Positions 1-13,300 of a DNA stretch of 64,000 nucleotides are shown in pieces. A model generated the notes under the pieces. That model saw only the letters and a program-made list of their open reading frames with translations. It was not told where the DNA came from and searched no databases. This DNA comes from Rotaria sordida (taxonomy: Eukaryota; Rotifera; Eurotatoria; Philodinida; Philodinidae): NCBI GenBank assembly GCA_905250125.1, contig CAJNOL010000476.1, positions 62,001 through 126,000 of the forward strand, in the 5' to 3' direction. Made by a program: the position numbers and the translations under genes. Every line of letters begins with the position of its first letter. Positions within the stretch are counted from its first letter, which is position 1.

Positions 1-2343
1 TCTTGTATATGAAAGTAATTAACAATTTGTCAAGATAATTAAATGAGACATTATGTCACTATAAAATCATATAAAAAAAATAATGTTTATAATTAATTGT
101 TCTATTTATTCGATTTTTCTAATCGTTAAAATTAATTCATACTTCATTGATATGCTATCTATAGTTTTGTTCCAAAATCGAAACTAAATCGAATAAATGA
201 ATAATTTGCTTCGATTTGACTCAGTCAAATCGGCTTGAACCGACATGCTATTATTCATTTTGCTCTCTGGGTTACAAACCCATCGGAAAAAGAAAATAGA
301 AGGAAATGATCAAAAAACCAAAGAAGTTGAAATAAATTTAGTCACAGTTTGATAAGTACAAACAAAACACAGATCAACTGTTATCTTATTAAAAAAAAGC
401 AAGATAGAATTCTAATTAGCATCTTCCAGCATTTTGCTGAACGACAGTTTTTATAATCCTATCTGGATAGTCATTAAGTAGCAATTGAGCGTGACAAAGC
501 GAGAAAAAAAGACCGAAGGAAAATTGTTTGCTAAGAAAAATAGCCGTGGAATCCATTAGAAAAGAATAAAGAGTTGAACTTTCAGGTGTAAATCTGTAAT
601 TGACACTTATTGAATTGAATTTAACAATGGCACGTGGCAACTGATAATTGATTCAAATAGGTTACACAGATACAAAAGAATGATAGTTTTAGAATTTATA
701 ATCAAGCCTGTTCATTTATTCTAACCAAAAGTGCTAATTGCAAATGTGTAATCAAATGATGCAGATATATATTATAACTTAAATATTCTTTGATAGATTT
801 AACACTTTTTTTTAATGTCTGTTTATTTACAAGCTCACATGAATCTTTTAGTATGATTGGTTTAATAATCAAAAAGATATTTTAATTCTCAATGATAAAA
901 ACAATGGAGATTTGTAATAACTTCGAGATTGCTAAGTGATTTCTGTTGCATCTTTTTAATTTATTTCTTTAAAATAAAGTTTTTACAAAAGCAAGCTGTT
1001 AAACTTTTATTATAAAGTTTTTCAACTAATTTTTTGTAGCAATCAATTTTCGTTCGTCCAATTTTGATAGATGATGTGTTCAGTACATGAAATTCTGGTC
1101 TTTCAAGCGTCAATTATATCGTGACTCTCAGGCTCATTAATATCGAACTTTTATGAGCAATTTTATCGTATAGAATCTACCTGTATTCTACTCATCAGAA
1201 CACAGTAAAAATGGATGATGATAATAATGAATGAATAAATAAACAAAAGACGCAATTCTGTCTATTGTTATAGTTAAAAGCAGTGAATCTATGCATATGT
1301 TAGTAATAAACTGATAAGATGTCTTCTGAGGATGTGGGTGTGAGAGAAAAGCAGAAGGAGAATATACGTAGAAGACAATATGATTTAATGGTATCGTCAC
1401 ATATCATTAAAAAAATACTTCTTATCAAAATTTAATATAAGAATATTAGTTGAAGAATGATCAAATATCACAAAAAAATAGAGCATCGTTTTTACTATCA
1501 CTATATATATAGAGAATATTTCTTTAAGCTTTCTATATGGAGAAAAAGTACCTTCGCCATTACTTTTGGATTGCTCTCAGTAGTATAATATTTTGTATAA
1601 TTAATCAAATGGATAAATGTATTAATAAATTTCATTTCTATGAAAAGCACTTGACGAATATGATGTCCTATGCGATAGAATGGAACGCAAGATTTTTCGA
1701 AGTATTCCATTTCATGGTACAGAAAATTTTTGATACTTGTTCTATCCCATGTGGAATAAAAAATTTTGAAATATATCTCATTTCATGGAACAATTTTTTT
1801 CTGTTCCATCCTATCTCATATGAAGCCTTGGTAGCAAAAATGGTGACTAGAACGAGGACATAGAAAAATAAGTAGCTCGCTCACATAGGTGAGTCAGCAT
1901 GTGTGTTAATAGATTGTAATATATTATTATTATTAAAGAAAAACATATTTTCAACCTTGTGTATGTCATTAGTAATTTTTTCAGGCTTAACAATTGTCTC
2001 TAATTGCTCTCTGGTGATCCGCACATACTTGCTCAAAAAAGAACATTAGAAATTAAGTAGCTAATATTATGTGGGAAATTATCATATTATAGATGTCACT
2101 ATAAAACAATGACTTAGAAATCCACGTATGCTCTATTTTCGACTTTTTGATTGGTCCACGATAATAGATCATTTCATATTCGATAGAATCTGACATATAT
2201 ATTCTTTTTGCGAACATTTTTTTTTTTATCAATCAAGTTTTTATTATTTTTTTTTTGTTTCATTCTTCTAAACTTATCAGTAAAAGGCGTATTTCAAAAG
2301 TTTAATCGATTTTTTTTTATTAACCGATCTTTTTTCTCTCTAA
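1..2343. other. Intergenic region upstream of MOCS1A
   Basis: No gene is supported here. The stretch is AT-rich with short open frames lacking homology. Around 1690-1815 three degenerate copies of a roughly 37-bp unit (cores like ttccatttcatgg and gttctatcccatg, each followed by an A/T run) can be seen. The last 150 bases carry T-rich tracts that could be the MOCS1A promoter and leader, but no defined element is visible. Confidence 0.5.
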
Positions 2344-3597
2344 ATGAGTTCTGTTTCCCGTCGATCAACATTACTTATCGATAGTTTTAATCGTTTACAT
2401 AATTATTTGCGTATATCACTAACAGAACGGTGTAATCTAAGGTTATACCCATATTTTCATAGGAAGAAAAAAACAATATATGTATAATCATTCACTTGTA
2501 TAGATGTCAATATTGTATGCCTGAAAAAGGTGTTGACCTTTCACCAGCAAATCATATACTAACTACAAATGAAATTTTACGTCTTATTCGTATTTTTACA
2601 ACATATGGTGGAATTAATAAAATTCGTTTAACCGGAGGAGGTACGTCGTTACACCATTTAAGCAGCTTATTCTTTATGCATGAATATTTATTTAGTCGAA
2701 TATTTACTTATTCTTTTCTTTAATTCTTCATTCCATAATTTTTTTTCAGAACCAACGATTCGTCGAGATCTTATTGATATTGTACATGGAATACGTTCAT
2801 ATCCATCAATTAAAACAATTGGTATAACAACAAATGGTGTTCTTTTACATCGTTTACTTGAACCACTTGCTCAAGCTGGTCTTAATTCATTAAATATATC
2901 TTTAGATTCATTAGTTAAAGAAAAATTTGAATTTCTAACACGACGTGCAGCATTTACACGTGTTTTAACAAATATACGTTTAGCATTGGATATGCCAAAT
3001 TTATATCCATTAGTTAAAATAAATTGTGTTGTTATGCAAGGTGTAAATACAGATGAATTAAATGATTTTGTTGAATTAACACGTGATCAATCAAATTTAG
3101 CTGTACGTTTTATTGAATATATGCCATTTAGTGATAATAAATGGACTGAAAGAAAATATTTTCCATATGAAGCAATGTTAAAAATAATAAAACAAAAATA
3201 TAATTTAGAAAAACTTCATCAAGAAGATAAAAATGATACAACAAAATGGTATCGTGTAAAAGATAATTCATATCAGGGTAAAATTGGTTTTATTACATCT
3301 ATGAGTGAACATTTTTGTTCTACATGTAATAGAGTTAGAATTACAGCTGATGGACAATTAAAAGTTAGTTGATTTATTAAGAGACAATTTTATATGAGGA
3401 AAAAACAAAGATATCTTTAGGTTTGTCTATTTGATAATAAAGAAGTATCATTACGTGATGCTCTTCGATCAGATTTAAATGATGAAGAAATCTATTCATT
3501 AATACAACGAACATTATATAAAAAAGAAAAAGAACATTTACCAGTGAATATTTTACCAACACGAGAAAACCGTCCAATGATTTTAATCGGTGGATAA
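2344..3597 (+). CDS. MOCS1: GTP 3',8-cyclase, molybdenum cofactor biosynthesis protein 1 A-form (MoaA-like)
   Basis: A radical-SAM enzyme that converts GTP to 3',8-cH2GTP, first step of molybdenum cofactor synthesis, in the mitochondrion in animals. Four exons (2344-2441, 2504-2640, 2750-3363, 3421-3597) join in frame to about 341 aa. The N-terminal 4Fe-4S motif CNLRCQYC is split by intron 1; GGEPTIR is split by intron 2; the second cluster motif [14 protein letters not shown]...C spans intron 3. The protein ends ...RPMILIGG, the double-glycine tail needed for MoaA/MOCS1A activity. The stop right after GG means this copy makes only the A form; no MoaC (MOCS1B) part follows before the next gene. 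The N-terminus is short, with no evident targeting peptide. The next gene starts 191 bp downstream on the same strand. Confidence 0.93.
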
Positions 3598-3773
3598 GAA
3601 AAAAACAACCACGCCTATTATTGGTATAAACAAGCTATACTTTATAAAATATGATTGTTTTTTTTTTTTGATTTATCAAATCTTTGATTGTTGTTATTTG
3701 TTATTATGTTTTTTTTATAAAATGTTGATTTTTATTTTTATTCAAAAAAAGAATAATGAATGTTTCAAGGGCT

Positions 3774-3788
3774 ATTTTGTTTCAGATA
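3774..3788 (+). promoter_or_regulatory. Candidate 3' splice acceptor just before the ELAPOR start
   Basis: The sequence ctattttgtttcag ends at 3785 and is followed after three bases by the ATG at 3789. It is a strong pyrimidine-rich acceptor lying between two same-strand genes 191 bp apart. It could be a spliced-leader trans-splice site or the end of a 5'UTR intron; sequence alone does not decide. Confidence 0.4.
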
Positions 3789-6700
3789 ATGTTTCAATCA
3801 AAAGAAATTCTTCTTTTATTGATTTTCACTTTTCTCGGTATAACAACAGGAGAAGAATGTGTAAGTAAATATTTTATTTTTGTTTTCTAGTTTTACTAAT
3901 AAATAAATATATGCTATTTATGTTGCTATATATAACTTCTACTTACAGCTATTCGTTTATATTGCTATAAAAACGATCGATAATGATCATTAATCTTGAA
4001 TATATATCATTTTAACAAAAAGCAAAAGTGAGAGCTGTTTGACATTTTTCGAACATAGACAAGGTTGAGGTATTTTATTTTTTTTACATCTATATTATAT
4101 TTAATATAATTCTTCTTGGTGATTAATTGCTTGATTTTTATTTTCTTTGATCGAACTCTTTTATCAATCTCTTATATAATTGAAAGAAAAAGAAAATATT
4201 TTGTAATCGAAAAAAAAAAAACACTTAATTTATATGTCCATTTTTTGTTTATAATTTGTTTAAAGAATATTTTTGAATTTAGCTTGACACACACTATGCT
4301 GTATCGAAATGTGATAAAAAAAAAGAATATCAATGGTTGATCGAAGTACCGACTAATCAAGAAGTATGTAAAGGAAAATCAGTGAGTCAACCTAAAGCTG
4401 TTGAATGCAGTAAGTAAATTTTGATGAATATAGATTTGGAAAAAAAATAATGTCATTTATCTTTAATTAGATTTCGCTTGTCCAAAAGGACAAACATTTG
4501 ATAGTAGAGATAAATTTAAATGTAAAGATTGTACTTCAGGAACATTTTCACTTGGTGGTGGTCATCAATATACATTTAATGAAGACGATGATCGTGAAAA
4601 AACAATGCCAGAACTTTCCCTTAAAACAGGATCAGTGTTTTCCACATTCGAAAGTGAATGTAAAGGAAAAGAGTAAGAGTTTAATAAATATTTATTTAAT
4701 ATATCGAAACAAAAATGAATATTTTTAGACTTTGGAAAGTGAAAGGAAATATACTACAAGGTGATGCACAACGTAATTGTGCTATTTATCTCTCACTTCA
4801 ATTTAAACTTGAACGAGCTGGATCAATCACTATAGCATATAATTTAGCCACATCATACGTTTTTGGATCCGTAAATAACTTACAATATAATTTATTTGAT
4901 TAGAATGAAAAAAAAAACACATATCTTATTTAGATTACATCACGATGTGATTTTAGTATTACAGATAATGATAATAATGATGATATCGATGATGATGAAC
5001 GTGATTCAAAAAAACGTTCTTTTTTAGTTCTATACCCAACAGGTTATGGTATTTGGAAAGATAGAAAAGTAAAAGAAAGATTCCAATTTTTATTATGTTC
5101 TATTTTAAAATGATTCATCATCTAGATTGATATTAATGCACCAGGAGAGTATATACTTTCATTGTATACTGTTGGTCTCAATGCATTCCATTTTCCATTA
5201 TCAATTCGATCAATTATTGTTGAAGGTCAGAAATCAAAACAAAAAAAGGTCATTTTTTTTACTTGTTTTTTTTTCTTTTATTGTAGGAAGTTCATTCATT
5301 CAAGACTGCATTCTATGTCCAAAAGGTAAAATAGATAATAGGTGTTAGGGTTCGCGCTCACGAAGAGCGACGAACACGGTTCATAAGATGTATGTTTTTC
5401 TTCTCTCTCTGTTTAATTCTTTTAAACAACAAACATTTATATATGCACATGAAAAAACGAAGACAAAAAAGAAAAGAGTACAAAGGTTAATCAAGGACAA
5501 AGAACAGCAATAGAAATAAAATAAGAGAAGTCACTAATGTGAAACAAGTTCGTTAAGGATTACTGATAGCCATAGAACTAGTCTCAGTTTTGAATATCAA
5601 AGTCAATAGCAAAATTGTTAGAACTTACAGACTATGATTTATGTTTGCCACAATTTATGATGATAGAAAACCAGTAGAGATTTAGATGTCTGCCACATTT
5701 TTCTTATATGTATATATTGTAGCAGAATTACCAATAACGTCTTGTTTCATCCATCAGATTGAAGTATGTTATAAATTTCGATAGATATTGCTATAAAATG
5801 TTCTTGTTCGAGGTAAAATTAGTTCTATCATAGTTTATATTTTAATCTCATAGGAGTTTTTATGATAGCTATGCATTTGTTTTAGGTACATATGCTTCAA
5901 AATCGGGTTCTACTACTTGTAAACCATGTGCAAGCAATACTTATGCACCACTTGAAGGTTCCACTCAATGTTTGTCTTGTAAAAGTAATGAATATGCAGG
6001 TAAAAAAAAATTGCTAAATAATTAATTTCATTTTATGAAAAATATTGAATTAGATGAAGGATCAGCAGAATGTTTACCACGGCCAAAATGTGAATTGAAA
6101 CATTATCAACAAGTATTTATTGGATGTGATAAATCTGATACAGTAAGTTCATATTTTATTTGATAAAAAAAACAATATGAATATACAAATCTATTAGGCA
6201 ACAATTAAATATGAACCTATTCAACCAAGAGTTTGTATAGGTGATCCTCCTTCTACACAAGCAACACAATCAACTTGTAGAACATGCAATCCGTTTGTAT
6301 CTCTGCTTTTTTTTCCTCTTGTTTGAATAAATTTAGTTTTTATTTTAGTGGTATGTATAAAAACACTGACAGTGGCCTTTGTGAATTTTGTCCACAAGGA
6401 ACTTATTCGGATGGAACTTTAAGTGAATGTCGTAAATGTAAAAGTGAATTATCAGTATTACCTGGTTTATATTATAAAAATTGGAATGAACTACCAATGT
6501 ATTTTAATAGAAGTTATATGTCTTTTTATGAAAGTAAAGCTTGTACGTATATCATTTTTATTTCATTTATTTAATAATTATTTACTTTATTTATTTTAAA
6601 GTAAATGGATTGGTTCAGGATCAAAGTTGGGTTAGTATATATATACATATATATGTTTATTTTGACTGTATAACTTTTGTTGAATAGATTCCAAGTATAG

Positions 6701-9700
6701 CATATATATCATCTCAAGCACTTCCTGATGTATTATCTATATTAAGTTTAAATATTGTTAAAGGTTTTCGTTTAACAGAATTAGCACGAGCTAATAGACA
6801 ATTTGGAACATTATATTTTACATTTTCAATTCAATGTCAAAAATCATGTACATTGTTCTTAGTTTCTCTGGTAATTTTTAATAATTAAAATTATATTAGT
6901 TAAAAATTTTGTTGACTAGGATACGTATGCTCATGATGATGACTGGTCCGTTATTCAAAAATGGAATGTAAAACACCAAGTTGATCATAAAGATATTGTT
7001 AATTATACGTATGTTTTAATTTAAAGGAGGGAATTCTTAAATGATGAAACCGGTTCTCTCTTGAAATTGAGTTGATTATTTTCCCAATAATCAGTTCAGA
7101 TGTTAGAAGCTCATTGCTGTTCGAATTAGACCGCTAGACTTTCAAAACTCGGTATTATCGATATCTTATAGTGTTATACAATGTTTTATGTATATGGAAA
7201 GTTTTCCTCTCGTCTTCAACTCTTTCAATTTGAATCATATATCAAATGAAACCTCTTTCTTTACTCTATTGAATGGTATATAAAAGTGTAACAAAATATT
7301 GTTCTTTCTCTTTTACTTTTAGATAACATTGTTCACTTGTATGTACAATATAAGGACATCCATGACAAAACTCTCTTATTATTATTGAACTGTGAAAGCA
7401 ACAATCTATATTGAGCTGAATTTGTGATTAAGATAGTTTAGTTAAGCGCACAATATTTATGAGTGTCAAAAGTTGCTCTTTTTGATAGGTTTTGATCAGC
7501 ATAATCATGATATCTATAAAAACGAATGATATATTCGGAATCAGCATACAAAAATGAGTCGATCTATATAATGTCACAAACTCATTCGACAACTTTTATT
7601 TTCGTCTAAAGATTCAACCATGATCTCCTCAAGGTTAGGTTAAAAAAAAACAGGCAGCCAAAACATGGTTTTTATCATTTATTCATCCGTTATTTTGGAT
7701 TTTCATAGGTTTTTAAAAATTTAGAAGTGACTTTGTTTTTCGATGTGATCCTGAGGGGGGTAACGGTTGAATTTTTAGACGAAAATAAAAGTTTGTGGCA
7801 CATACAAATCGACTCAGTGTTGCATGTTGATTCCGAATATATCATTTATTTTTATAGAAAGCATAATTATTCTGATCAAAACCTATCAAAAAGAGCAACT
7901 TTTGACACTCATAAATATTGTGCGCTTGACTAAACTATCTCAATCACAAATTCAGCTCAATATGAATTGCTGCTCTTACAGCGCAATAATAATAAGAGAG
8001 TTTTGTCATAGATGTCCTTATATTGTACATACAAGTGAACAATGTTATCTAAAAGTAAAAGAGAAAGAACAATATTTTGTTACACTTTTATATACCATTC
8101 AATAGAGTAAAGAAAGAGGTTTCATTTGATATATGATTCAAATTGAAAGAGTTGAAGACAAGAGGAAAACTTTCCATATACATAAAACATTGTATAACAC
8201 TATAAGACATCGATAATACCGAATTTTGAGTAGTCAGCCACGCATAATCAGAATAAAGTCTAACGCCAACTGACTTCTAAATTGACTATTGAGAAAATAA
8301 TCAACTCAATATTAAGAGAGGGGTGAATTCATTGTTTAACGACTCTGTCCTCCACCTCCTTTCTATTGTTAATTAAAATTTATTTATTTTATTATTATTA
8401 GACATTCAATTCAAAGTTCTGATGAAATTACATTTATTTGGCTTTTTACATCAGATAATACAGATGAAGGTGTTGATGAAATTCGTATTTATGAAATTTT
8501 TGTTACAAATACAGTACTTGGAGGATCTGATCGATGTGTTAGTTGTTTAACCACAAATAATCAAGAAACCGAGTATGAATAAATAAAAAATTATTTCATT
8601 ATTAAGTTTTATGTTTAATTTAAATAGATGTAAATCATGTGCTCCTGGTCATATTTTATCAAATGGTACATGTGTTCATTGTCCATCATCTACAATGGCT
8701 AGTCGCATGCGACCAAACGATCTTGTTCCAACAATATGTAAGCCATGCATGAATAATACAATATCAGATGATGGTATTTCATGCTATATTCCATGTAAAC
8801 AAGCATTTAATGGAAGTATTCAATATGATTTAAATGCAATATCAACGTATGAATAAAGACAAAGATTTTGTTGTTGTTATTTTTTTTTGTTAATATATTA
8901 TTAATTGAATTTTGTTTTAGTGTTGAATTTCATGGTTCAAAATTATTCACACAAAAAGGTAGTGGTTATTTTCATGTATTTAATGCAAGCATTTGTGGCA
9001 AAACAAGTGTTACATGTGGAAAAACATTAGTATGTAATAAAAGTTCGAAATGGAAAATAAATTTTTATGTTTTGTTTTTTAGACATTAGATGAATTACAA
9101 CGTTCAAAAAAACAAACAAAAATTGAATCGAAATTATGTCGTATGGGTACTATACCAAATAAAAATGATACTACAACATCTGTGGCCTATGTTGATGAGT
9201 AAATATTCTATTAAATAAGTTATTTTTTTGTGAAACACGACCTAGAAGAAGTATTGAAGTATATAGGATAAAAATTTAGGTTCCTCCTCTTTCCAATCCT
9301 CTCCATACAATTTTAATTCCGCATGGATTGCGTAACAATTTTTTTTTCTTAGTTTTGGTGAACAATTATTAAATGTGACATTATCGACATCAAAATATTT
9401 TCCACCTCTTCGTTCCGATTATAATTTAACTGATATAACACTTGTTTATCGTGCTAATACATCAACAAGTCAAACAAGTTGTTCTGAACGTATTACATTT
9501 TTATCATTACGTTGTGATCATCTATTAGATGATGAAAAACAAAATTCATCAATAAAATATAAATTACAAACTCCAAATGATTGTGTAACAGGTACTTGTG
9601 ATGGATGTATATTTTATTTTCTTTTACGAACACCATTTGCTTGTCCAATATGTGATAATAATACAAATGGTTATCGAACATTTTTTGGTCCATGTAAATT

Positions 9701-10332
9701 TGGTAGACAAGAAGTTCGAAAAATACCTTATCCGTATGTAACTTTAAAAAATTTTTTTTTGATTTATTCTACTAATAAATGAAACATATTTTTTTTTTTA
9801 TAAATAGATATTGTTCACATAATTTAACTGAAACAGTTGAAACTCATCGATGTTCTATTTTATCATTAGAACTTCAAATAATTTTTGGTGTATTTATTAT
9901 AATTGCAGGTATATTAATATTAATAGTTATTATCTGTTGGAGAAAAAATCGAAAGTAAGTTTAAGAAAATTTTGATTTTAATGAAAAGTACATTTTATTT
10001 AATATAATTCTTAGACTTGAATATCGTTATATGCAATTAATTGAAAATACAAATCCAGATGATGATACACCAGTTGATAATGTTTGTGCACAATTAAGTG
10101 ATGAAGAAGATTCAGGTGATGAAGTACAATTTAAATCACAATCACGAGCAAAAAAAATTATGAATGTTGTTCGTAAAGCTATACGAAAAGTAGAAATAAT
10201 AAAATTCTTTTGTTTAATGAATAATTTTTTCTTTTATATCTTATTTTGTTCTAGAATCCTAACAATGGACGAGCTGAATCGTTCGGTCGTGACAGTTATT
10301 TATTGACGAGTGCATCAACAGATGATGCTTGA
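3789..10332 (+). CDS. ELAPOR/EIG121-family type I membrane receptor
   Basis: Homologous to vertebrate ELAPOR1/2 (EIG121, KIAA1324), endosome-lysosome transmembrane proteins linked to autophagy and trafficking. It starts with a signal peptide (MFQSKEILLLLIFTFLG). Cys-rich TNFR/ephrin-receptor-like modules follow (CPKGQTFDS...CKDC, CILCPKGTYASKS, CEFCPQGTYSDGT, CKSCAPGHILSNG), then an MRH-like segment with the family signature GTCDGCIFYFL...FACPIC. After it come one TM helix (IIFGVFIIIAGILILIVII) and an acidic/basic cytoplasmic tail starting LEYRYMQL and ending TSASTDDA. About 20 exons join with clean GT-AG sites, e.g. 3789-3860, 4283-4409, 4471-4672, 4729-4870, 5886-6000, last 10255-10332. Most introns are 50-80 bp; two are enlarged (5326-5885 and 7009-8401). 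No frame break was found, so the gene looks functional. Confidence 0.9.
5326..5885 (+). other. Enlarged ELAPOR intron with a GC-rich hairpin
   Basis: This 560-bp intron is about ten times the size of its neighbours. Near its 5' end, 5350-5359 (gttcgcgctc) pairs with 5365-5375 (gagcgacgaac, one bulged A) around the loop acgaa, in otherwise AT-rich DNA. It may be the end of a non-autonomous element, but no termini or target duplication could be defined. Confidence 0.4.
7026..8353. mobile_element. Foldback (long inverted repeat) element inside an ELAPOR intron
   Basis: Two arms of roughly 590 bp, about 7026-7620 and 7762-8353, are reverse complements with scattered differences. For example gagttgattatttt at ~7068 mirrors aaaataatcaactc at ~8295, and gcgcacaatatttatgagtg at ~7446 mirrors cactcataaatattgtgcgc at ~7906. 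A ~140-bp spacer separates them. The host intron (7009-8401, 1393 bp) would be about 65 bp without the element, a normal size here. No transposase reading frame is present, so it would be non-autonomous. A clear target-site duplication was not found. Confidence 0.75.
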
Positions 10333-13300
10333 ATCTTACGACATTCCCTTAACGGTTTTGTTTTTCTTACTTGATCTGCTTAATCGAGTCTTAACAGTGA
10401 CATATTCTAGTTTTTGTTTTTATATTTTATTCTGTCTCAAAATTTATTTGTTTTGTTTTTATTCTTGAATTTTGTTTTACCGTCCGTTGACATATTATAA
10501 AAATCTTCACTCAAACATTAAAGATCAAAAGTATTTTAATCTGAATCTCGTTGTTTTTTTTCTCTTTTCGTATTGTTCTATTTGTGTCCAAGTATTTTTG
10601 TGTTGTTTTTGCATGTCAATATTTTATTCAAGAATTTATGTTGTATTTTTATCTTCAAAATATAATTTGACAATAGAAATAAATGTAATAGCTTCCAGTG
10701 ATTTACTTTTATTTGTTAAAATTATAAATGAATCAGATTGAAATATCGATTTCGATTTGATGAAAAACAATACAAATAGTTCGATATTTGGTAATGCTTA
10801 ATGTTAGAAATATTAGATTTTAATAACCCTGTAGACTAATATTTCTACTTTTACAACCTAATATTGTTGTTATGTATGAATCTGCTTGTCCAAAAGACAA
10901 ATTTACTGAATTAAAAACGACTTGTCTCTATTGTTGCTACTAATAGTAGAGAAAGCTCTAAGAGTCGTATAAATTTCGGTTTAAAATAGTGTTCCCTGGA
11001 AATGGTCATTTTTGACAATTTTTTGCAGCAGACGGTTCGAAAAATAATTCATTCTGCTGATTCAAAAGTTTCAATAGACAGGAAGCATGAAGTTGGATTG
11101 AGCGTAGTCTAAACAATGATGAACTTCAAAATTAGTTCGCTCAAAGCTCTCTCAAAAACAAACCTGCTGACATTATTTTTAAAATAATATTTCTAAAACA
11201 AATTGCCTTTATACAAATAACTCAATATGATTCATTTATCACTAGAAAACTTTCCAATAATTTTATGCATCACTGTCGATTTAAAAAATTCCAAAGTTAA
11301 AGAATGTGGAAGAACTGGTAATCGGCTGAGCACAGTCGTTAAGTATTTGTGCACTATCGATATTCGTCAATTTGTTGCCACAAGTCTTGTCTCATTATGA
11401 ATAGAGTGAAGGTTAGAATGACGATAAATTTTTAGAAATAGTAATAGTATGTACACTTTAAACTATATTGATTGTTCTAATAGAATAGAAGATTGTGACA
11501 AAAGAAAGCCAGTAAAACCTTTCATATGTACACTGCACATAACTTCTCTGACATATTTCATTGTATTTAACTCTTTTGTTTCCGGCTTTTTTTTTGAGAA
11601 AATTAAAATTTTTATAAGAAATATTTAAATATGGGTTTTAGTTATTTTTTGAAAGAAATCACATTTCTGTGTCAAAAAAGCATTAGTAGTTCATTTTTGT
11701 ATGATAATCTTTAAAGCAATCAATAATATATAGAGGCACATTGCAGTCAACATACGTATACTGTGTATCATATCGAACATTATGAGATGTCAAATCGCGT
11801 TTTTTCTTAGAGACTATTTTGATTGCGATGTTTGTGGAATAAGCAAAGGAAAAACATGACGTCATACACGAAGGTAGGAGAAAGGAGAGGGATCTATATG
11901 ACAGAAAGAAAAGATATGTACAAGTTGGAAAATGAGATAACCTATGATCTTTAGGACCTTACAGGTCATAGTACTATAGAAGGTGATAAGGAGAAGGAAT
12001 ATTTCCATCCTAGAATATCCCAAAATGATAATAAGCTAAGAGGAAACAATCCTGCAGGGACTGGCCAATACGTGAGGTAGAACAAGTGCCAGGACGTATA
12101 TATACGTCACCGGGAGCCAAAGGATTAATAGATTCCGTAAGCGTCAAATGAGTTTTTCATGATCTTCTATTAGGCTATAGATGATAACATATAGCGTAGC
12201 ATCATTTAAAATATAATATAAAACCTTGTTTTCTTCAGAAAAATTGTTACGCAACAATTCAATAATACCGTAGAATATCAAAATTCAGAAACAATCAGAA
12301 TGAATTTTAAAAAAAAATATGATATACGTCAATGACTAAACTAGAAAAATTTCTCACACTGATATCACATTCTTCTGAGATTATGCATCTGTCTTTTTTC
12401 ATCAATCTGCGTACTATTTTATAGAATATTAATTTCGTTTCTACTAAATTTTATATGTTTGAAGCATCAAAATATCAAGGCTATTCTTCTACATATTCAT
12501 CAAAAAATATATGTATTTTGTTTGTCAAAACAAATTCAAAACAAGTGTATTTTGATAGTGTGAAGTAAAAGAGCATAAAAAGAATATCAAAAACTCACGT
12601 ATTGTATTTCATAGTGAATAAAGAAGCTGATCTTTCAAAGCAATTCGACTTTTGTGTAATCTATTTTTGTATGAAATAAAATACATTTGACATTTCTATT
12701 CTTTGTAAAGTTCTACATCATTTTTTTTTTCTTTCAAATATGGAGAATTTCCATCACAACGTATATTCTATGATAGATTTTCTTATGAAAATGAATTTAT
12801 ATTTCTAGTTGTCTAGAATCTAGCTTCATATTTAGTCACAATTCTATGGAAGCGGACTTTCTATCTTTCTTTTTGTTCAACATTGAATAAGAAACATAAA
12901 TTACGTGAAAGCGTCGGTTCGGTTTCAGAAAAACACGAATCGATCCCGTCTCTGTTATCAATACATTTATGACTGAAAACAGCTTCATATGCAATTGGAT
13001 TGTCCTTTGCTGAAAAGATTTGGAGGAAGTCGAGGGTTGAAGTGTTACAAACTAATTCACGAAATCGAAACTAGAGGTCTAACGAACAAATTTTGCCATT
13101 TTTTTTTTGCCAAATATTGTTTAACTAAGTCTATGCCATTGAGATCTAGCAAAAAGAAATTAGAATGTCAATAGATGTCAAACACAAGTTTTCAAACTGT
13201 ATTAGTTGATAAATAAAAGATCGGTCTTTAAAGTCCTAATTTTCACTATAAAAATGCGAGGTTACAAATAACTCATATGAGTTCTTTCTACCTTCGAAAC

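Noticed and set aside
1537..1863. A 108-codon open frame on the plus strand
   Set aside because: It overlies degenerate ~37-bp repeats and has no recognisable protein family or exon structure.
3598..3788. A MOCS1B (MoaC) continuation after MOCS1A
   Set aside because: The 191-bp spacer has no MoaC-like frame, and ELAPOR begins immediately after it.
7824..8105. Open frame inside the ELAPOR foldback element as a possible transposase
   Set aside because: Short, on one arm only, with no DDE or other transposase motif; the mirrored arm is not open in the same way.
10472..10741. Hydrophobic 89-codon frame after ELAPOR
   Set aside because: It lies in the probable 3'UTR and has the composition of translated T-rich DNA.
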